Source of the DNA: Piper betle
Taxonomy: Eukaryota > Streptophyta > Magnoliopsida > Piperales > Piperaceae
Reading direction: 5' to 3'
Assembly (NCBI GenBank): GCA_033002965.1
Contig: JAURVB010014501.1
Span: forward strand, 1 to 64,000
DNA length: 64,000 bases
In this document: positions 47,767 to 60,800 of the stretch, piece by piece
Layout: every line of letters begins with the position of its first letter
Position numbering within the stretch: the first letter of the stretch is position 1
Translations under genes and position numbers: made by a program
Notes under the pieces: generated by a model
Told to the model about the DNA's origin: nothing
What the model saw: only the letters and a program-made list of their open reading frames with translations
Databases searched by the model: none

Positions 47767-50700
47767 CTATCAACAACAGCAGGCAAGCAAATTTTGTACC
47801 ATTTATCTCTCCACCGACTCAAGTTTTAGTAATGTGATATTTGGTGACTCGACTATAATGTATTTTTTTTTGCAGTAAGTCAAACTTTTGGAGCACAAAG
47901 ATTACAATTGATTGGCGAGGCTGGCTTGTCCTATTGGCTTTGAGGCACTGAAGAATGGGGATATGACATTTTACTGCATTCTCTTAACTCCTCGATGACT
48001 CCTTGATGACATTGTGCATGCCACTTTAACTGGAATAATAATGTACAAGGGTGATTGCATTTGTTGTGTTGTGAATCGTGATGAATGTAAGCTGGTAAAT
48101 CCGCCGGAAAGGATGAATTTTTAATACTTGTAGGGGGTCATGACGACTTGGACGTCATTGATAATCTGCTCTATTGTTTTTTTAAGTCTTGTTTATTTTA
48201 TCTGTTTTGGAGATAGAATCATGTGTTTAAAACTCTGTCCTTTGGTTTATATAATGCTTCTATGATCATGTGGTTCTATGGTTTACGACTCTACCCTCTT
48301 TTCTAAATGCTTTTACGATCGTGGTTCTATCATCTATGGTTTACAAACCTACCCTCAGTTCTATATGTTTTTATTGCCTATTCTAAACTCTGTAGTCTTC
48401 TTGAGGGTATGATTGTTATACAAATCTATAAATCTATTCTGGTTTTCTAATACAGGGTTAAACAGAAATAGAGTCCAATTGTTTGAAAAGACCATGCATG
48501 TTTTTGTAGGTAAGAAATGGTGAAGGGGCAAACTGAACTTGTTAGCTAGAAAGGATTTCTGGAAACTCTTTTTGCAGTAAGTCCACTCTTTTTTTTTGAA
48601 TGTGTTTATATTTGTTATCACGGTATCATCGTTGATTTTTATGGTACACACACCAGTGCATCCTCCAAGCGTTCTTTTTCAATCCATATTGCATCTCAAT
48701 ATATATATATATGTGTGTGTTTGTGTGTGTTGTTTTCTGTTTTAAGTTTTAATGATGACACTGGCTTTCTCCGTCAAGTCGCCCTCTTACAAATTGACTG
48801 TTCACAAAGTTAAAACTTAAACTCTCATGCATCCTCCAAGCTTAAACGATTTTCTTCCCTAACGGCAACTGATCGAGCCCTGTAGAATGGATGGGAAAAG
48901 ATTTGAGGATAGATTGTCGGCCAAGTGTAAGTGGTCGGTCGGGTTTAAGTATTTTTTTACCATTAATTTTTTAAAAAAATCATTGTTTTCATTTGAATTG
49001 GTAGTTGGCAGAAGTCTTTGTTGGTACCGATTTGTTATTTTATTAAAGGTAACTCTTTAGATAAGAAACAATGTTGTTATTATGCTTATTTAAAGTTTTA
49101 TATCATTACATTTTTTTTAAAGGTTGGTTTGCCATATATTTATGGTTTTAGTGGCACTAAATTTGCGATTTTCGTAGAAGATTTTGTGTTATCAAAAAAT
49201 TATATAACTCAAATTAAAATTTACCAATTATTAATTATTTACTATATGCTTAAAATCAGTCTTCATAGTGACACACCGCTTTTTATACGGTAATGATTAA
49301 TGATCAAGAAATTTATAAATAGTGATGATAAATATCTACGATTGTACTATAATGGCATCGAGATTTTAGATGTTTGCCTCATGCCAATACTGAATGAATT
49401 TTTAACATCCAAGAGCCCTGCTTTAGTATTGCGAGTGCTCCAATCTGGTAAATAGTATGTTAATTTCTCATGTGTTTATCTTCACTTCTTTTTTTTTGGT
49501 TTTTTGGACAAGTAAATTGACACATACATACTCTAAAAACGAATTAGTAAGAGTTCCATAATCCCAATGATAGCAGGAGCAAGAGGCTGTCGAGCCTAGT
49601 AAATCTGAAACCTTTAATGAACTTCTTTACTACTTAAAATATTTATGATAGTTTGCTTTTTTGGTGTCCAAGGATGGCCAATGTTAGGGTGATCCTTGTC
49701 CAATGCTAAAGAACACCTTAATTTTATGAGCTTTACATGAATTACAGCTCATAAAGCTCATATGAGCTATAGCTTTCATTTGAAGTAATTTGGTGTGTCC
49801 TACTAATTCAAATCTATATAAATAAATAATAAAGATAAATATAAATTTTTAACTCAATTTAATGTTTCTAACGTTTTCATCTTAATTGTCAAAGTAATTG
49901 TTATATAAATTAATTGCAAATATCTATTAAATAATGCATTTTAGAAAAAATCTAAAAGTATGTCATAATGATGTCAAAAATAGATAAAATTTTTATTAAC
50001 CTCTTAGTTATGCACTCTACTTTTAATACATATAATAAATATCATTTTGTAAGACTAATTAAAAAAGTTCAAATTATATTTATAGCTTGTATAAGTTGTA
50101 TAAGGTGTAACTCACCTTAATTTTCCCCTAATTTTATAAATAAAATGCACTCTTTAGGATCATATCAATTGTCATTATATTTACAAATTGATTCTATTCA
50201 CAAGGTATTTGAATATGCTCAACTCAAAACTAAGTATTAATGAACTCGATCCGTATTAAAATTAAGAGGCGATTACTTTTGGGAGGGACCAAATTTCATA
50301 TATTATTGTTTGGGCGCGGGATTGCTGCCCCCACAATTCAATCTTCGCTTAGGGTTGATTGAGTGGCTTCAGTGGGACCAAATGAGCCCTTAGCGTACAA
50401 AAAAATCATGCGAGCTAAAAAATAAATATAAATAGTGTCGTAAGCAATGAAAGACACAAGAAATTTTTACGTGGTTTAATAGGGTTCGATTTGAATTACA
50501 AAGTCAGCCTACTGTGAGATTAGTACTCATAATCTACTATTTCTTCTTTAATTTTACAGTTCACACAAAATAGTGAATTTTGTCACTTTTTAATAGACTC
50601 GTCTTTGAATTCTTCGACTCCAATACCCTGGTTTACCTCCTTGTTTTCAAATCTTCAAAATAACCTCACAACTACATCCAGAACATCCAAAAAAGGTGGG

Positions 50701-50940
50701 GTAGCAAGTTTTGTCTCGATTCGAGATATGAAAGGCCTTTAAATTATTTTCTTGAGTGATAATGGACTGAACCAGACCATTTTGGGTTAGTTCAAAACAA
50801 ATAAATATTGGACCGGGCTGGGTGACACACACGGTGTTGCTTTTCTCTCTGTGTGTACTGGTCTGTAGGCGGTGCATGGTGCGCTAGTTCCAATCTGGGC
50901 CGTTGGCGGGTTGCAGACACAGTCATGGATCTGGGTCTCG
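47767..50940. other. Intergenic, including RBP45 3' UTR
   Basis: After the stop at 47764-47766 comes the remainder of the old reading frame, a possible GC-AG intron, and AT-rich sequence. A (TA)n(TG)n microsatellite lies at about 48699-48730. No further gene recognised. Confidence 0.5.
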
Positions 50941-53614
50941 GGCTAGCTTTAATTATAGAATTATTTTTAAGTCGAATATCGTATTAGGAGGCGTTATAGA
51001 GTAGTTTGTATGGGTTATTAGTTATATAATATGTCATTGTGATGTTATAATGTGTACTAAATTTTATGAGATTTTTCTATATTTTTATGGATTTTTTAAA
51101 GAATTTATTATGAGTTTGTTATTATTTTTACCTCGAGTTAGAGTAGAGTCAACTTTTATTTACAAGATTACCCCGAGACCTCCTTCACGACCCTTTCTCC
51201 TCCCTAAACCCTGATGCCGCCCCTCCTTGCGGACGACACCGCCTCTAGCAACCTCACCGCCGCTGATCGACACCGCCACTGCCGTCAGAGCTTCGCCAAT
51301 AAATCCCCTGCCTTCCCAGCCACCGCCCGACCTCCATGACACACGGGAGCCATGCCCTAGCATCGCCTGTCCTGGCATCAATTCACCATTGTCTGCGCCG
51401 CTGTGCCGCCGCCATGCTACTGACGCCCACTCCCTTCAACCCCTGACCTTTCCCCAATACTTAGGGCCACAGCCAAGGTCCAATTGGACAAGCCGACGAC
51501 CCCCAGCCGACTTGATGCCACTGCTGGCGATCATCGCCGCAACTATCACCCTCACTACCACTACCATTGGGTCGAGCTTGTTGAACCGGTGCCGACCCAT
51601 AGCCCCTATTCCCTCGCCAAAAAAGTCGCTGGAAAGCCGCCGGAAACTACCAAAAAACTACTGAAAACCTCCAAAAAACTGGATTTGCTAAAATTCACAG
51701 GATCTTTCGCCGAACTCATTTAGTCAAACCCGATAGAACTTCTAACGTCGCAGGGTGCCAAATTCGAGTCTCAAACCGCGCGACAAACCCTAGTCGTCGC
51801 CGATTGCCAACGACATGAGGTATACTTAACTTCAACTCAATTACTTAAAAGTGATTATTTTTAGCACAATATGCTAGGATTGATTGATTGATGTGTTAAA
51901 GATTTTTATTGTAAATAAAAATGAATCGCGTGACCGAATCGTATTAAAATGAATGTAACAAACTAATTAAGTAAATTAAGCAAGTATCGTTAATGTAACA
52001 CAACATGGAGTAGAAAATCAGGTGGTTGACGTGCGATTTGATATGATGTGTGCCTTGATGTGTGTGTGTTATAGGATGCATGAACGCATCATAGTGGGTG
52101 TTAGCTATTAGTTTTGATGTGTAGATACGGAGTAGGAGCTCACCACCTTGGCGCATGGACACAATTGGAACTTCTACCAGGTCCTTTTAGGACTCGCTTC
52201 TGGTTTGACTTTTATACTCTATTATGATTTGTTTTAACAGGTAAGCGGACGTGTCGAGTAGTGGATTTGTTGTATTCCACTCCACACGGGTCATTTGGTC
52301 GCCTGAAATTTTTGGATTAATAATCCTCGAGGACGAGATCCCTTGAATTTGTTTTCAAAAACTTAGATTTAGATTGCAATGCCTTCGGGTCTATTATATT
52401 ATAATCTCTACCCAGGCATATGTACATGTAGTTTCTTGAGTTTTCAGTGAGATGTGAAAGAAATGAAAACCAACAACCACACTACGTGAGAGGTCGCGTG
52501 TTAGTCAAAGCGGGTTCTAGATTTGGTGAGTGTTTGTTTCATTCTCCAAGGATCCTGATAACTCCACCTTTGATTTTCTCAAACTAGGAGAAGTCTAGAG
52601 GTTTTCAAGTACTGCAATGTAGCACATGTCTAGACTTTTAATTTCAAAGGGTACTGAAGGCACATGTTTGAGAGTACTCGACGTCTATACTTAGAGCCAG
52701 GAGTGATACAAAGGATGTAGAGGGCTGAAAGAATAGAGATTGATTTTTTTGCGCAAGGGATAGTTTTAAAGTTGCCAAAGAATGAGATGCGATAGAAAGG
52801 GGATTCTATCATGTGAGGTCGATGGCTCCTAATTAATGCCTTTATGAGAGATTCTATGAGGAAGAATAAGAATGTTTTTATTTAACAAGAGAGTCAGCTC
52901 CCTTGTGCCAATTTGTTATTAGTTATTTCTGGACTAGTAACGCTCATTACTAACGCTTTTCTTTTATCTATGTAGGTAAGAATCTTAAGGACTGGGCACT
53001 CTCAGAACTGCGGAGGAGCACCAATGCAATTACGCACACATGTACCTACCGAATGTAACTGATGATGTTGAATGATGAATTGTTTTGAATGATGCAACTT
53101 GAATGTCATTTCTGTGAATTTATAAAATGTTTTGCATATGAATAAAAACTGTGAAAAGAAATAAACAGGTTGAGCAATGGAGTTTGGACTTGGCTCAAAA
53201 GAGCAACACTGATGATAATTGAAATGTAAAGAGAAAATAGCATGTTTTTGCTGCATTTTCTATTTTTTATTATTATATATACATACTACTTGTCGTTGAC
53301 AAGGTGGTCCCTATTGCACTTTTAGGAGAGACTATGTTCATTTTGTTTTAAAAATAGTTATTCCCTATAAACTTTTCACTTGTTTGGTTTGTTTTATACC
53401 TGATTGCATATCATAGCATGCATATCATAGCATGTATCTAGAACAACATTAAAACCTAAGCATCTCATCTATGCATTGAAAGCTTCCATCACCATCTTGA
53501 GATGCCAAGGTTATATCCAGGTCAGCTTAACCGAATCAAGTACATCAGTGAACGGTTCGGTCACCGGTAGTATTTCCGGGTTGGTTCGCGGGTGAACTGA
53601 AACGTGGTGTTACA
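50940..53614 (+). mobile_element. Solo-LTR-like element, copy C, 5'-truncated
   Basis: Homologous to copies A and B from about AAGTCGAATATCGTATTAGG (50970) to the end GTGGTGTTACA at 53614. Shared landmarks: GGAGCTCACCACCTTGGCGC (52135), CTTCTACCAGGTCC, TTTTCAGTGAGA (52440) and GAACGGTTCGGTCACCGG (53550). The first ~230 bases of the family, including the TG end, are missing. The base after the end is not repeated at the 5' side, so no target duplication. More diverged than A and B, hence probably older. Confidence 0.75.
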
Positions 53615-53619
53615 TCTCC

Positions 53620-54560
53620 GACTAGTGAGATGCTTGGAGGTGGTATGACGGTCATTGGTGGCACTGGCAGAGTGGCAGTGGCAGTGGAAAAATTCGGCAG
53701 AATCCAAGTTTCGGCCGAGCTCTATCGCCATTTCCGGCAAAGGTGGTGACTTACTGCAGCTGTGCTCGATTTAAGTTTGTACCCGAGACATGGGCAATCG
53801 ATTGGAGGTGGCAGCTTGTCCTTCCATGGCGATGATCAGCTGGACGGAGTTTGAGAAGTTGGCCTCATGCTGCTCTTGCGCTGCTCTGGAAAACCTCTTT
53901 TGGGTGACTTTTCCGGCGACAATGGCTTCCTCTTTGGTGGATCTCGGTCATGGTTTGTTCTCGATGTTGAGGAGAGCCAAGTGGAACTGTCAATGTGGGC
54001 GGCAGCCGCCCAAGCTGGCCGTACGGAGGGCCCAAATTTGAGTGCATGTTGTTGTTTTCTATTGCTATGTTGCTTCAGCGAACCGCTTCTCAAAGCTCTT
54101 CCATCGACGGAGGTCTTCTTCGGTGGTGGTTCTCAAATGGGTTTTATTCCTGCTTATGAGGGGAGTCCAGTGGAAGTGTCGGTGTGGCTGGTGAGGGCCT
54201 GAGCTGGGCCAATGGAGGCCATAAAGAGGACTCCTTGATGGTGCTTCACAAATCTTGCAGGAAACTTTTCTGGGCTTTTTCGAGTGAGGGTGGTTGTCGA
54301 TAGCAGTGGTTTTTGGATGGGTTTTGTTTCCAGATATGAGGGGAGTCTGGTGGAAGTGTCATTGTTGGCAACATCATGGGCTGGCTAGACAGAGGCCATA
54401 GGGCTGCTTGATGGCTTCACAACTCCTGTAGGTAAGCTTTTCTTGGCTTTTTCCAACAAGGGTGGCTATCGAACGTCGATGGTTCTCGGCTGGAATGCAT
54501 CGGGGGCATTCCAAGCTATGCACCAATGGGCTACAGGGTTGTCAGAGATGGACTTACAGT
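53620..54560. repeat. Degenerate ~180-bp tandem repeats, GC-moderate
   Basis: Words such as GGGAGTCCAGTGGAAGTGTC / GGGAGTCTGGTGGAAGTGTC / GAGCCAAGTGGAACTGTC recur at about 53966, 54162 and 54344. Each is followed by AGCTGG / GGCTGG...GGAGGCCATA / AGAGGCCATA and then CTTTTC(C/T)(G/T)GG. Three to four units are visible. Open frames here (53790-54202) are parts of the array. Confidence 0.6.
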
Positions 54561-55640
54561 GAGGAGCTCCTCCCCTTACTTCTTCCTTTTCCTACTTCTT
54601 TCTTCTCTATTTTTTTTCCTTCAACATATGATCCCCTATTCTTCACGTTAATATGGTGCTTTTATAGAACTCCCAACACCTATGCAGTTCCTTAATTAAA
54701 GCCATTGAATCCTCACCTGCCCAACCTATCTACCTTTTTATCCTCATTTTCTCATTATCTCTTCCCCTTCTTGTGAACCTGTTAAGACCAAGTCACCAAG
54801 GATAGGAAAATAAGGTGTATATGGGTTATTTGACCCGAACATGGGTAATTATGTTCATGTTTGTGCCCGTTCAATTATATGTGGGAGAGACGAATTTCAC
54901 AATTTATCTGTGAGAAGGAGAGAAGATAGATTTTTTTCATAATGCCATGTTACCCTCCAAATTTAATTTTTAAGGGGAGAAACTTGGTTCATGCCATAAA
55001 TTGGTTTGAGTCAAAAATATTGATCCTAGGTCGGGTCAGATCAATCAAGAAAAATTATGGCTTGACTTAGTCTAAGAAAGGAGGAGGCCGTGAGTAATTT
55101 GCTGACAGGTGATCCCGGTAACGACAATGGCAAGGGCTCCGGTGAGGGTCGGAAAAACTCTATGGCGAGGAGACAATGGTGATCCGACGGAGAACAGTCG
55201 AGCCCCGATGGCGACCGACCAGAATTTGACCAGAAAGCATAGAAGATGGCCGGCAGTGAGCGGTGAACGACGACAACAATTCGGGCGACGATTGACGGTG
55301 ACACCGGTGGCGATCGACAGTTGGCTGTCCGAGGAAGTTGTTGGGACCAACAATGATCCCAACAATCGATCCGGTCGTCCGGAATTTAGCTCAAAAGATG
55401 GTGGTTGAAAAACGTTGGCGGCTCCCTGGCAGTGATTGCGACGGCGATGGTGGTAGAGATTGGTGGCGTTCCAACTCCACGTCCATCGGCGACCACGTCG
55501 GTACCATCTGTGGTAGAAATAGAGCTTCCAGCAGCGAGATGGTACAACTGAACTCCGATGATCGGCGACTAAATACCAAGCCCCCGGCAGCAAAACAGGT
55601 CAGTGGTGGTCAATGATGGTCGTAGTCGACTCCTAGATGT
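54561..55640. repeat. Low-complexity GC-rich repeat remnant
   Basis: A first part (54561-55040) with nothing recognised, then a GC-richer segment (55040-55640) rich in GGCGACC/CGGTGAC words, like the GC-rich interiors of the LTR-like family. Overlapping frames on both strands lack motifs. Class unassigned. Confidence 0.4.
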
Positions 55641-57780
55641 GAGGGTTATCAATGGGAGGAGATGCGATGGCGGGAAATCAGTGTCAATGAAGGTGACAAA
55701 AAATAGGTGGAAAATTAGGGTAAATCAAGGTCAAAATAGGTGGTGACTATGTAGAAAGAACAATTTGGTAAGTTTACCAAATTTCAACACATGAATCAAA
55801 GCTTAAATTGACATCAAATCATCCAGATTCTATAGAAATTGCAAAAAAGGTATAAACACAATTCAAATGGTCAAAACCCTAAACCTTGTGTTTTAGAGCC
55901 TAGTTCAAAAGTATTGTCATCAGTAGTGTTAAATGTCATTATGAATATATATTTTCTCTACTATGTATCATTAATAATACTTGTTTAGTTCTTAAAATAA
56001 AAATTTGTAATGTATCATCAATATTTCTTGTTTAGTAACAGTATTTTTTTGTTATATGTGCAAAATAATATAACAGGGGTGGATATACAGATCTTATCTT
56101 CAACAGTTTACTTATATTCATAACTAAAATATTTTAAAATATATTATTTATAATATTAACATGTCATTGATTACATGTTTATAATTTACGAAATATCATT
56201 AATGACAAATATATGTCATGTAATTACTATCGTTGATATTTTTACTTACATTTACATTTATGGTGAAAAGGAGTATAAAAGATGATGTCTAACCTAGAAT
56301 GTTAAATGTCATTAATTATATTAATAAATATTATTTATGATACTTTTAAATGTCATTGATAACAAAAATATATTAGAATAAGGCATTCAAACTGTAATAT
56401 AATCTTCTTATATTATCAACTAAGATAATCAACATACATTTAAATATATGTCATCCATTGTACTTTCAAGAATATAATTAATGAAAATTAGAAAGTTTAT
56501 AAAATGTTCCAATTTAGATAATTATTATTTATTTATAATACTTATAAAATACTACAAAAAATAAATTAATTAAAAAAATTATATAAACGTATTTTTTCAA
56601 GAAACATAATTTTCTAAAAAAAATATTATGTTCTTTTTTCATTCAATTTAGAGTTACCATTCTAAAATAAAAACTTATAATAAAATATATCCTCATATAC
56701 TTAAATTAATAAATGATGGGTTTTAATTTAAAAGGCTAAGGAATGCGCATTTAAATATCATACAAGTACCCTTTAGACATAAAATTATTTACATTACTAA
56801 GCGACAAATTCTTCAACGATTTCTTTTAAAGCACAAAAGAGAGACTAAGCTGGACTAACATTACTATCTCATATAGAAACAAAAACAACTTAGACGGGGC
56901 ATGCAACATTAAAGGAACCTCATTTCATTTTTGTTTATAAGTTTTTCGCGCATCTTGCAAATGTCTCTAACATGAGATTTGTGAGTATAAAGGCGTCATT
57001 GTTCCCTTTTCAGTTATCGAAACAAAACTTACAAAACTAAAACTTAGATCATTACACTTCTAAGTACAAATGTCACAATTCTAGTTTATAATTTTTTCTA
57101 ATTTATTGTATTTAAAATGTTATTTATAACAATTAGAAAATTTATCAAATGCCATTAATAATAATTCCCGTTTGCGTAACTATTATTTGTTTATTACATT
57201 TGTAAAATGCTAAGAAAATACAAATAAATAAAAAATATTAGATAAGCACAAATTTTCTAAAAAAAATATTATGCTCCTTTCTTGTTTAATTTATAATGAC
57301 TATTACAAAATATAATAAAATATGATGTCATGCACTCCGACTAACAAATGATAAGTTAAAAAATACAAGATATTATAAAAACATCAAAATTAAATATCAT
57401 TGATAATTATACAGTAATGTATAAATTTAAAATCATATTTTCTAGGTAATAGGTGATTAGTTTAAAAAAATTTTATAGGTGAATGTCATTGATGTAAAAT
57501 AACTTGTTATTTATATAATAAATAAATATAAATTGTTCAGTAAATAACATCAATGATAATTACAATTTTAAGTGATAAATAGAACAGAGCAACTGATACT
57601 AACTTTATAAAATTTTATAAAATTAATTTTAATTAATTATCATTTAGGTAATGACTTTGACTTATAAGAAAGGGTTAGAAAAGGTGAGGTCGGTCATGTC
57701 TTTGACCCGTTGGATCAAGTGGACGGTCCAGATCAAACTCCTCTTGTATTAATCGTTTGATTGATATAAGGGAGTCCCTC
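55641..57780. repeat. AT-rich repeat field with recurring ATGTCATTAAT/GAT words
   Basis: AAATGTCATTATGAAT, AAATGTCATTAATTAT, TAAATGTCATTGATAACA, CAAATGCCATTAATAATA, GAATGTCATTGATG and similar occur many times between 55.9 and 57.6 kb. Two longer blocks are direct repeats: about 56465-56720 and 57120-57365, sharing TTTTCTAAAAAAAATATTATG and a flanking order. No gene. Confidence 0.5.
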
Positions 57781-57886
57781 TTCCCACCTCATATCTCGCC
57801 GGCGGCGCCTCCGGTGACTTTTTCCGGAAACTTCACCGCCTACAACAGCCAAAGCCGTCACCTTTCTTCACCTCCGGCCTTCCGTG

Positions 57887-60800
57887 ATGCGGCGTAAGAC
57901 CTCAAAATCCCACCTTGGCAACCATGGCGGCCTCTCGGAGAGGGACGAGATCAAGCGCCTCGACCAACGGATCGAATCCCAAATGCCGGAGTCCGGCTCC
58001 AATCCCTCTCCGTGGAGTGGCCCCCCGCGGGAACTGTTACCGGAGGCGCCGCGTTCCCCTCCTACGCCGGGTGCCGGCGGTTCGGGGAGTTCCCCATCTC
58101 GGCGAGGACGCAGGAGGGGCTGCTTCCCAAGTACAGGAAGATGAGCGCTATACAGCGGGCGTCGCTGCCGCACTCGCTCTGCGGGCGGGATGTGCTCGGC
58201 GCGGCGAAGACCGGCTCCGGAAAGACTCTAGCTTTCATCATTCCGGTGAGGTTTCTTAGTCGTTCCTTACGTTTTTGTTGGTTGGTTGTGAGATAGAGTT
58301 TATCTAATCTTAGAAAAGAAGGTAATGAAGGTTTGATATGAAATTATGAATATATTAGTCTCTCTCTATGTGGTATTTTATATTGTAGTGGAGTTATCCT
58401 ACCTGTTTTGTTCAATTGGATGATTAATATTATAGAGCATGTTGAAGTCAATTGTTTCAAATTAATCTTCCATCATTGTTCCGGTGATTATTTTTGTGGT
58501 TGTTTGTTTGTTGACTATGTGCTTCATCATAAATATTTGGGGGTGTTCTTGTTTGATTTTTTTTTTATACCATTTGGGCTGTACGAATCAATTGAATGAC
58601 AAATTCTATTGAGCATTCTGAAGCCAAATGCTTCATAGTTATCGTCATTTTTAGGGGATTTTTTTGTAGTTGTTTGGTTGGTTAAGAGCTGCAATTTAAC
58701 TACTTAGAAAATAATTGAAGGAATTTTGTTTGTTTTTTTTCAGTCTTTTTGTTTGAGTTTGCTTTGAGAGGTTGTATTTTAGTGAAACTCTTTGCACTGA
58801 AGTTGGGACGTATCCAATGGTATAATTCAATTTAATGACCAGTATTGTGTAGTACTGTGAAACCAGTTTTCTTGAGCAATCATTTTATTGAATGAAAAAT
58901 ATTACGTAGTAGTCATGAAACGAATTTCCTTTGAGCAATCATCATCCCGGGCATTATATTAGTGTTGGGGTGGCTCAGTGTCACGAGTTTTGTATAATAG
59001 ACTAATTGTTCATTATTTGAATCCCTGACAAAAATTCCACGTTGTTTTTAACCTCAACCTTTGATTGGGGGCTAATGAGTTTTTAATAACCTTAATCAAT
59101 TAGTGTTATCTAGGGTTCTAAATCTTACCTGGGTATTCAATAAGGCTATGTAAAAAAAAATTTTAATTATCTTGCTCTGATATGTCAGGTTTTGGAGAAG
59201 TTGTATAGAGCCAGTTGGGGCCAGGAAGATGGGGTGGGATGCATAATAATATCTCCAACAAGGGAATTAGCTGCCCAGTTGTTTGAGGAGCTAAAAAATG
59301 TTGGAAAAAACATAGTTTCAGTGCTGGACTCTTAATTGGTGGTTGTAAAGATGTTGATGAACAGAAAGATCGCGTGAATGGTCTAAACATATTAGTATGT
59401 ACTCCGGGAAGACTTCTTCAACACATGGATGAGACTCCCAATTTTGATTGTTCCCAACTCCAGGTCGACATTTTACAGTACCTTATTTGTTTTATTTATG
59501 CTGGCTATTAGTTCTGTTCGATAGGATTACAACTGAGTATGGTATATATCCTTTTCTTTTTATGTCAGAGAACAGATTCTGGTGCTTGATGAGGCAGACC
59601 GAATTCTTGATGCTGGTTTCAAGAAAGTGTTAGATGCAATTTTATCACAGTTACCAAGAAAGCGCCAAACACTATTGTTCTCAGCAACTCAGACCAAGTC
59701 TGTTCAGGATCTTGCAAGGCTCAGTTTAACAGACCCAGAGTACCTCAGTGTCCATGCAGAGTCAGCAACAGCTACCCCAGGGCAATTGGAACAAACTGCC
59801 ATGATTGTTCCCATTGAGCAGAAGTTAGACATGTTATGGGCCTTCATAAAGACACACCTCAATTCAAAGATGCTTGTATTTCTTTCCACCTGCAAGCAGG
59901 TATTGATATATGCTTTTGTAGGTTTAATTTTATTTGGTGCAATTTAATGTTCATGTGATACTTGGTAGATGTTTTGAATAACTTACAAAGATAACAAATA
60001 AACGTTGACATATCCTGTTAATCTAGTTATGGCCTGTGATTGTGTCTGTTCATTAACTTAAATAGCTGGGGCCTTTTATTGGAAGTGTTAAAGCCATATT
60101 CTGGCCAAAATATAGGTTAGGGTATTTGTGGTGCAACATTGTGTTCTTTGAATGTGAGAGAATTTGGTTATGATATTTTAGGTTGAAGTTTGCCTTTGAA
60201 GCATTCAGCAATTTTAATATTTTTATTGCAGTGTGAAGGCTATTTTCTAACCAAATTAGGTGGCATTCTTTCAATTGCAGTCTTAGAATTTTTTTGGTGG
60301 AAAAATTTGATCTTTGATTTTTGCGACCATGCATTAGGTGAAATTTGTCTTTGAAGCATTTAAGAAACTGCGTCCAGGAATTCCTTTGTCGTGCCTACAT
60401 GGGGGAATGAATCAGTCAACAAGATTAGGTGTTTGTTCATACTTCCACAAGAAAAAGTGTTTTATTTACGACTGATGTGGCATCCAGAGGTCTTGATATT
60501 CCATCTGTTGAATGGGTTGTTCAGGTACCTTGTCATTGCCATCTTTACTTCAGAAAGTTACTTATGTTTTTTTCCCTGTTAGTAATATGCGCTACTTGAA
60601 TGCATTGGTGAAGGTTGACTGTCCTGAAGATGTTGCCACGTACGTACATCGTGTTGGTAGAACTGCTCGTTTTAAATCCAAAGGGCGGGCTATTTTGTTT
60701 CTTGCGCCGTCTGAATCTGAATTGCTCAGGAAGTTAGAAACACAGAGAATTCCTATACGAATAGCAAAGGTAAATCAGTGTTTTGTACGGATCATCTAAA

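Noticed and set aside
58961..59040. tRNA-like GGTGGCTCAGTG ... TTTGAATCC string
   Set aside because: It lies in an RH32 intron and does not form acceptor, D and anticodon stems; no tRNA was found in the window.
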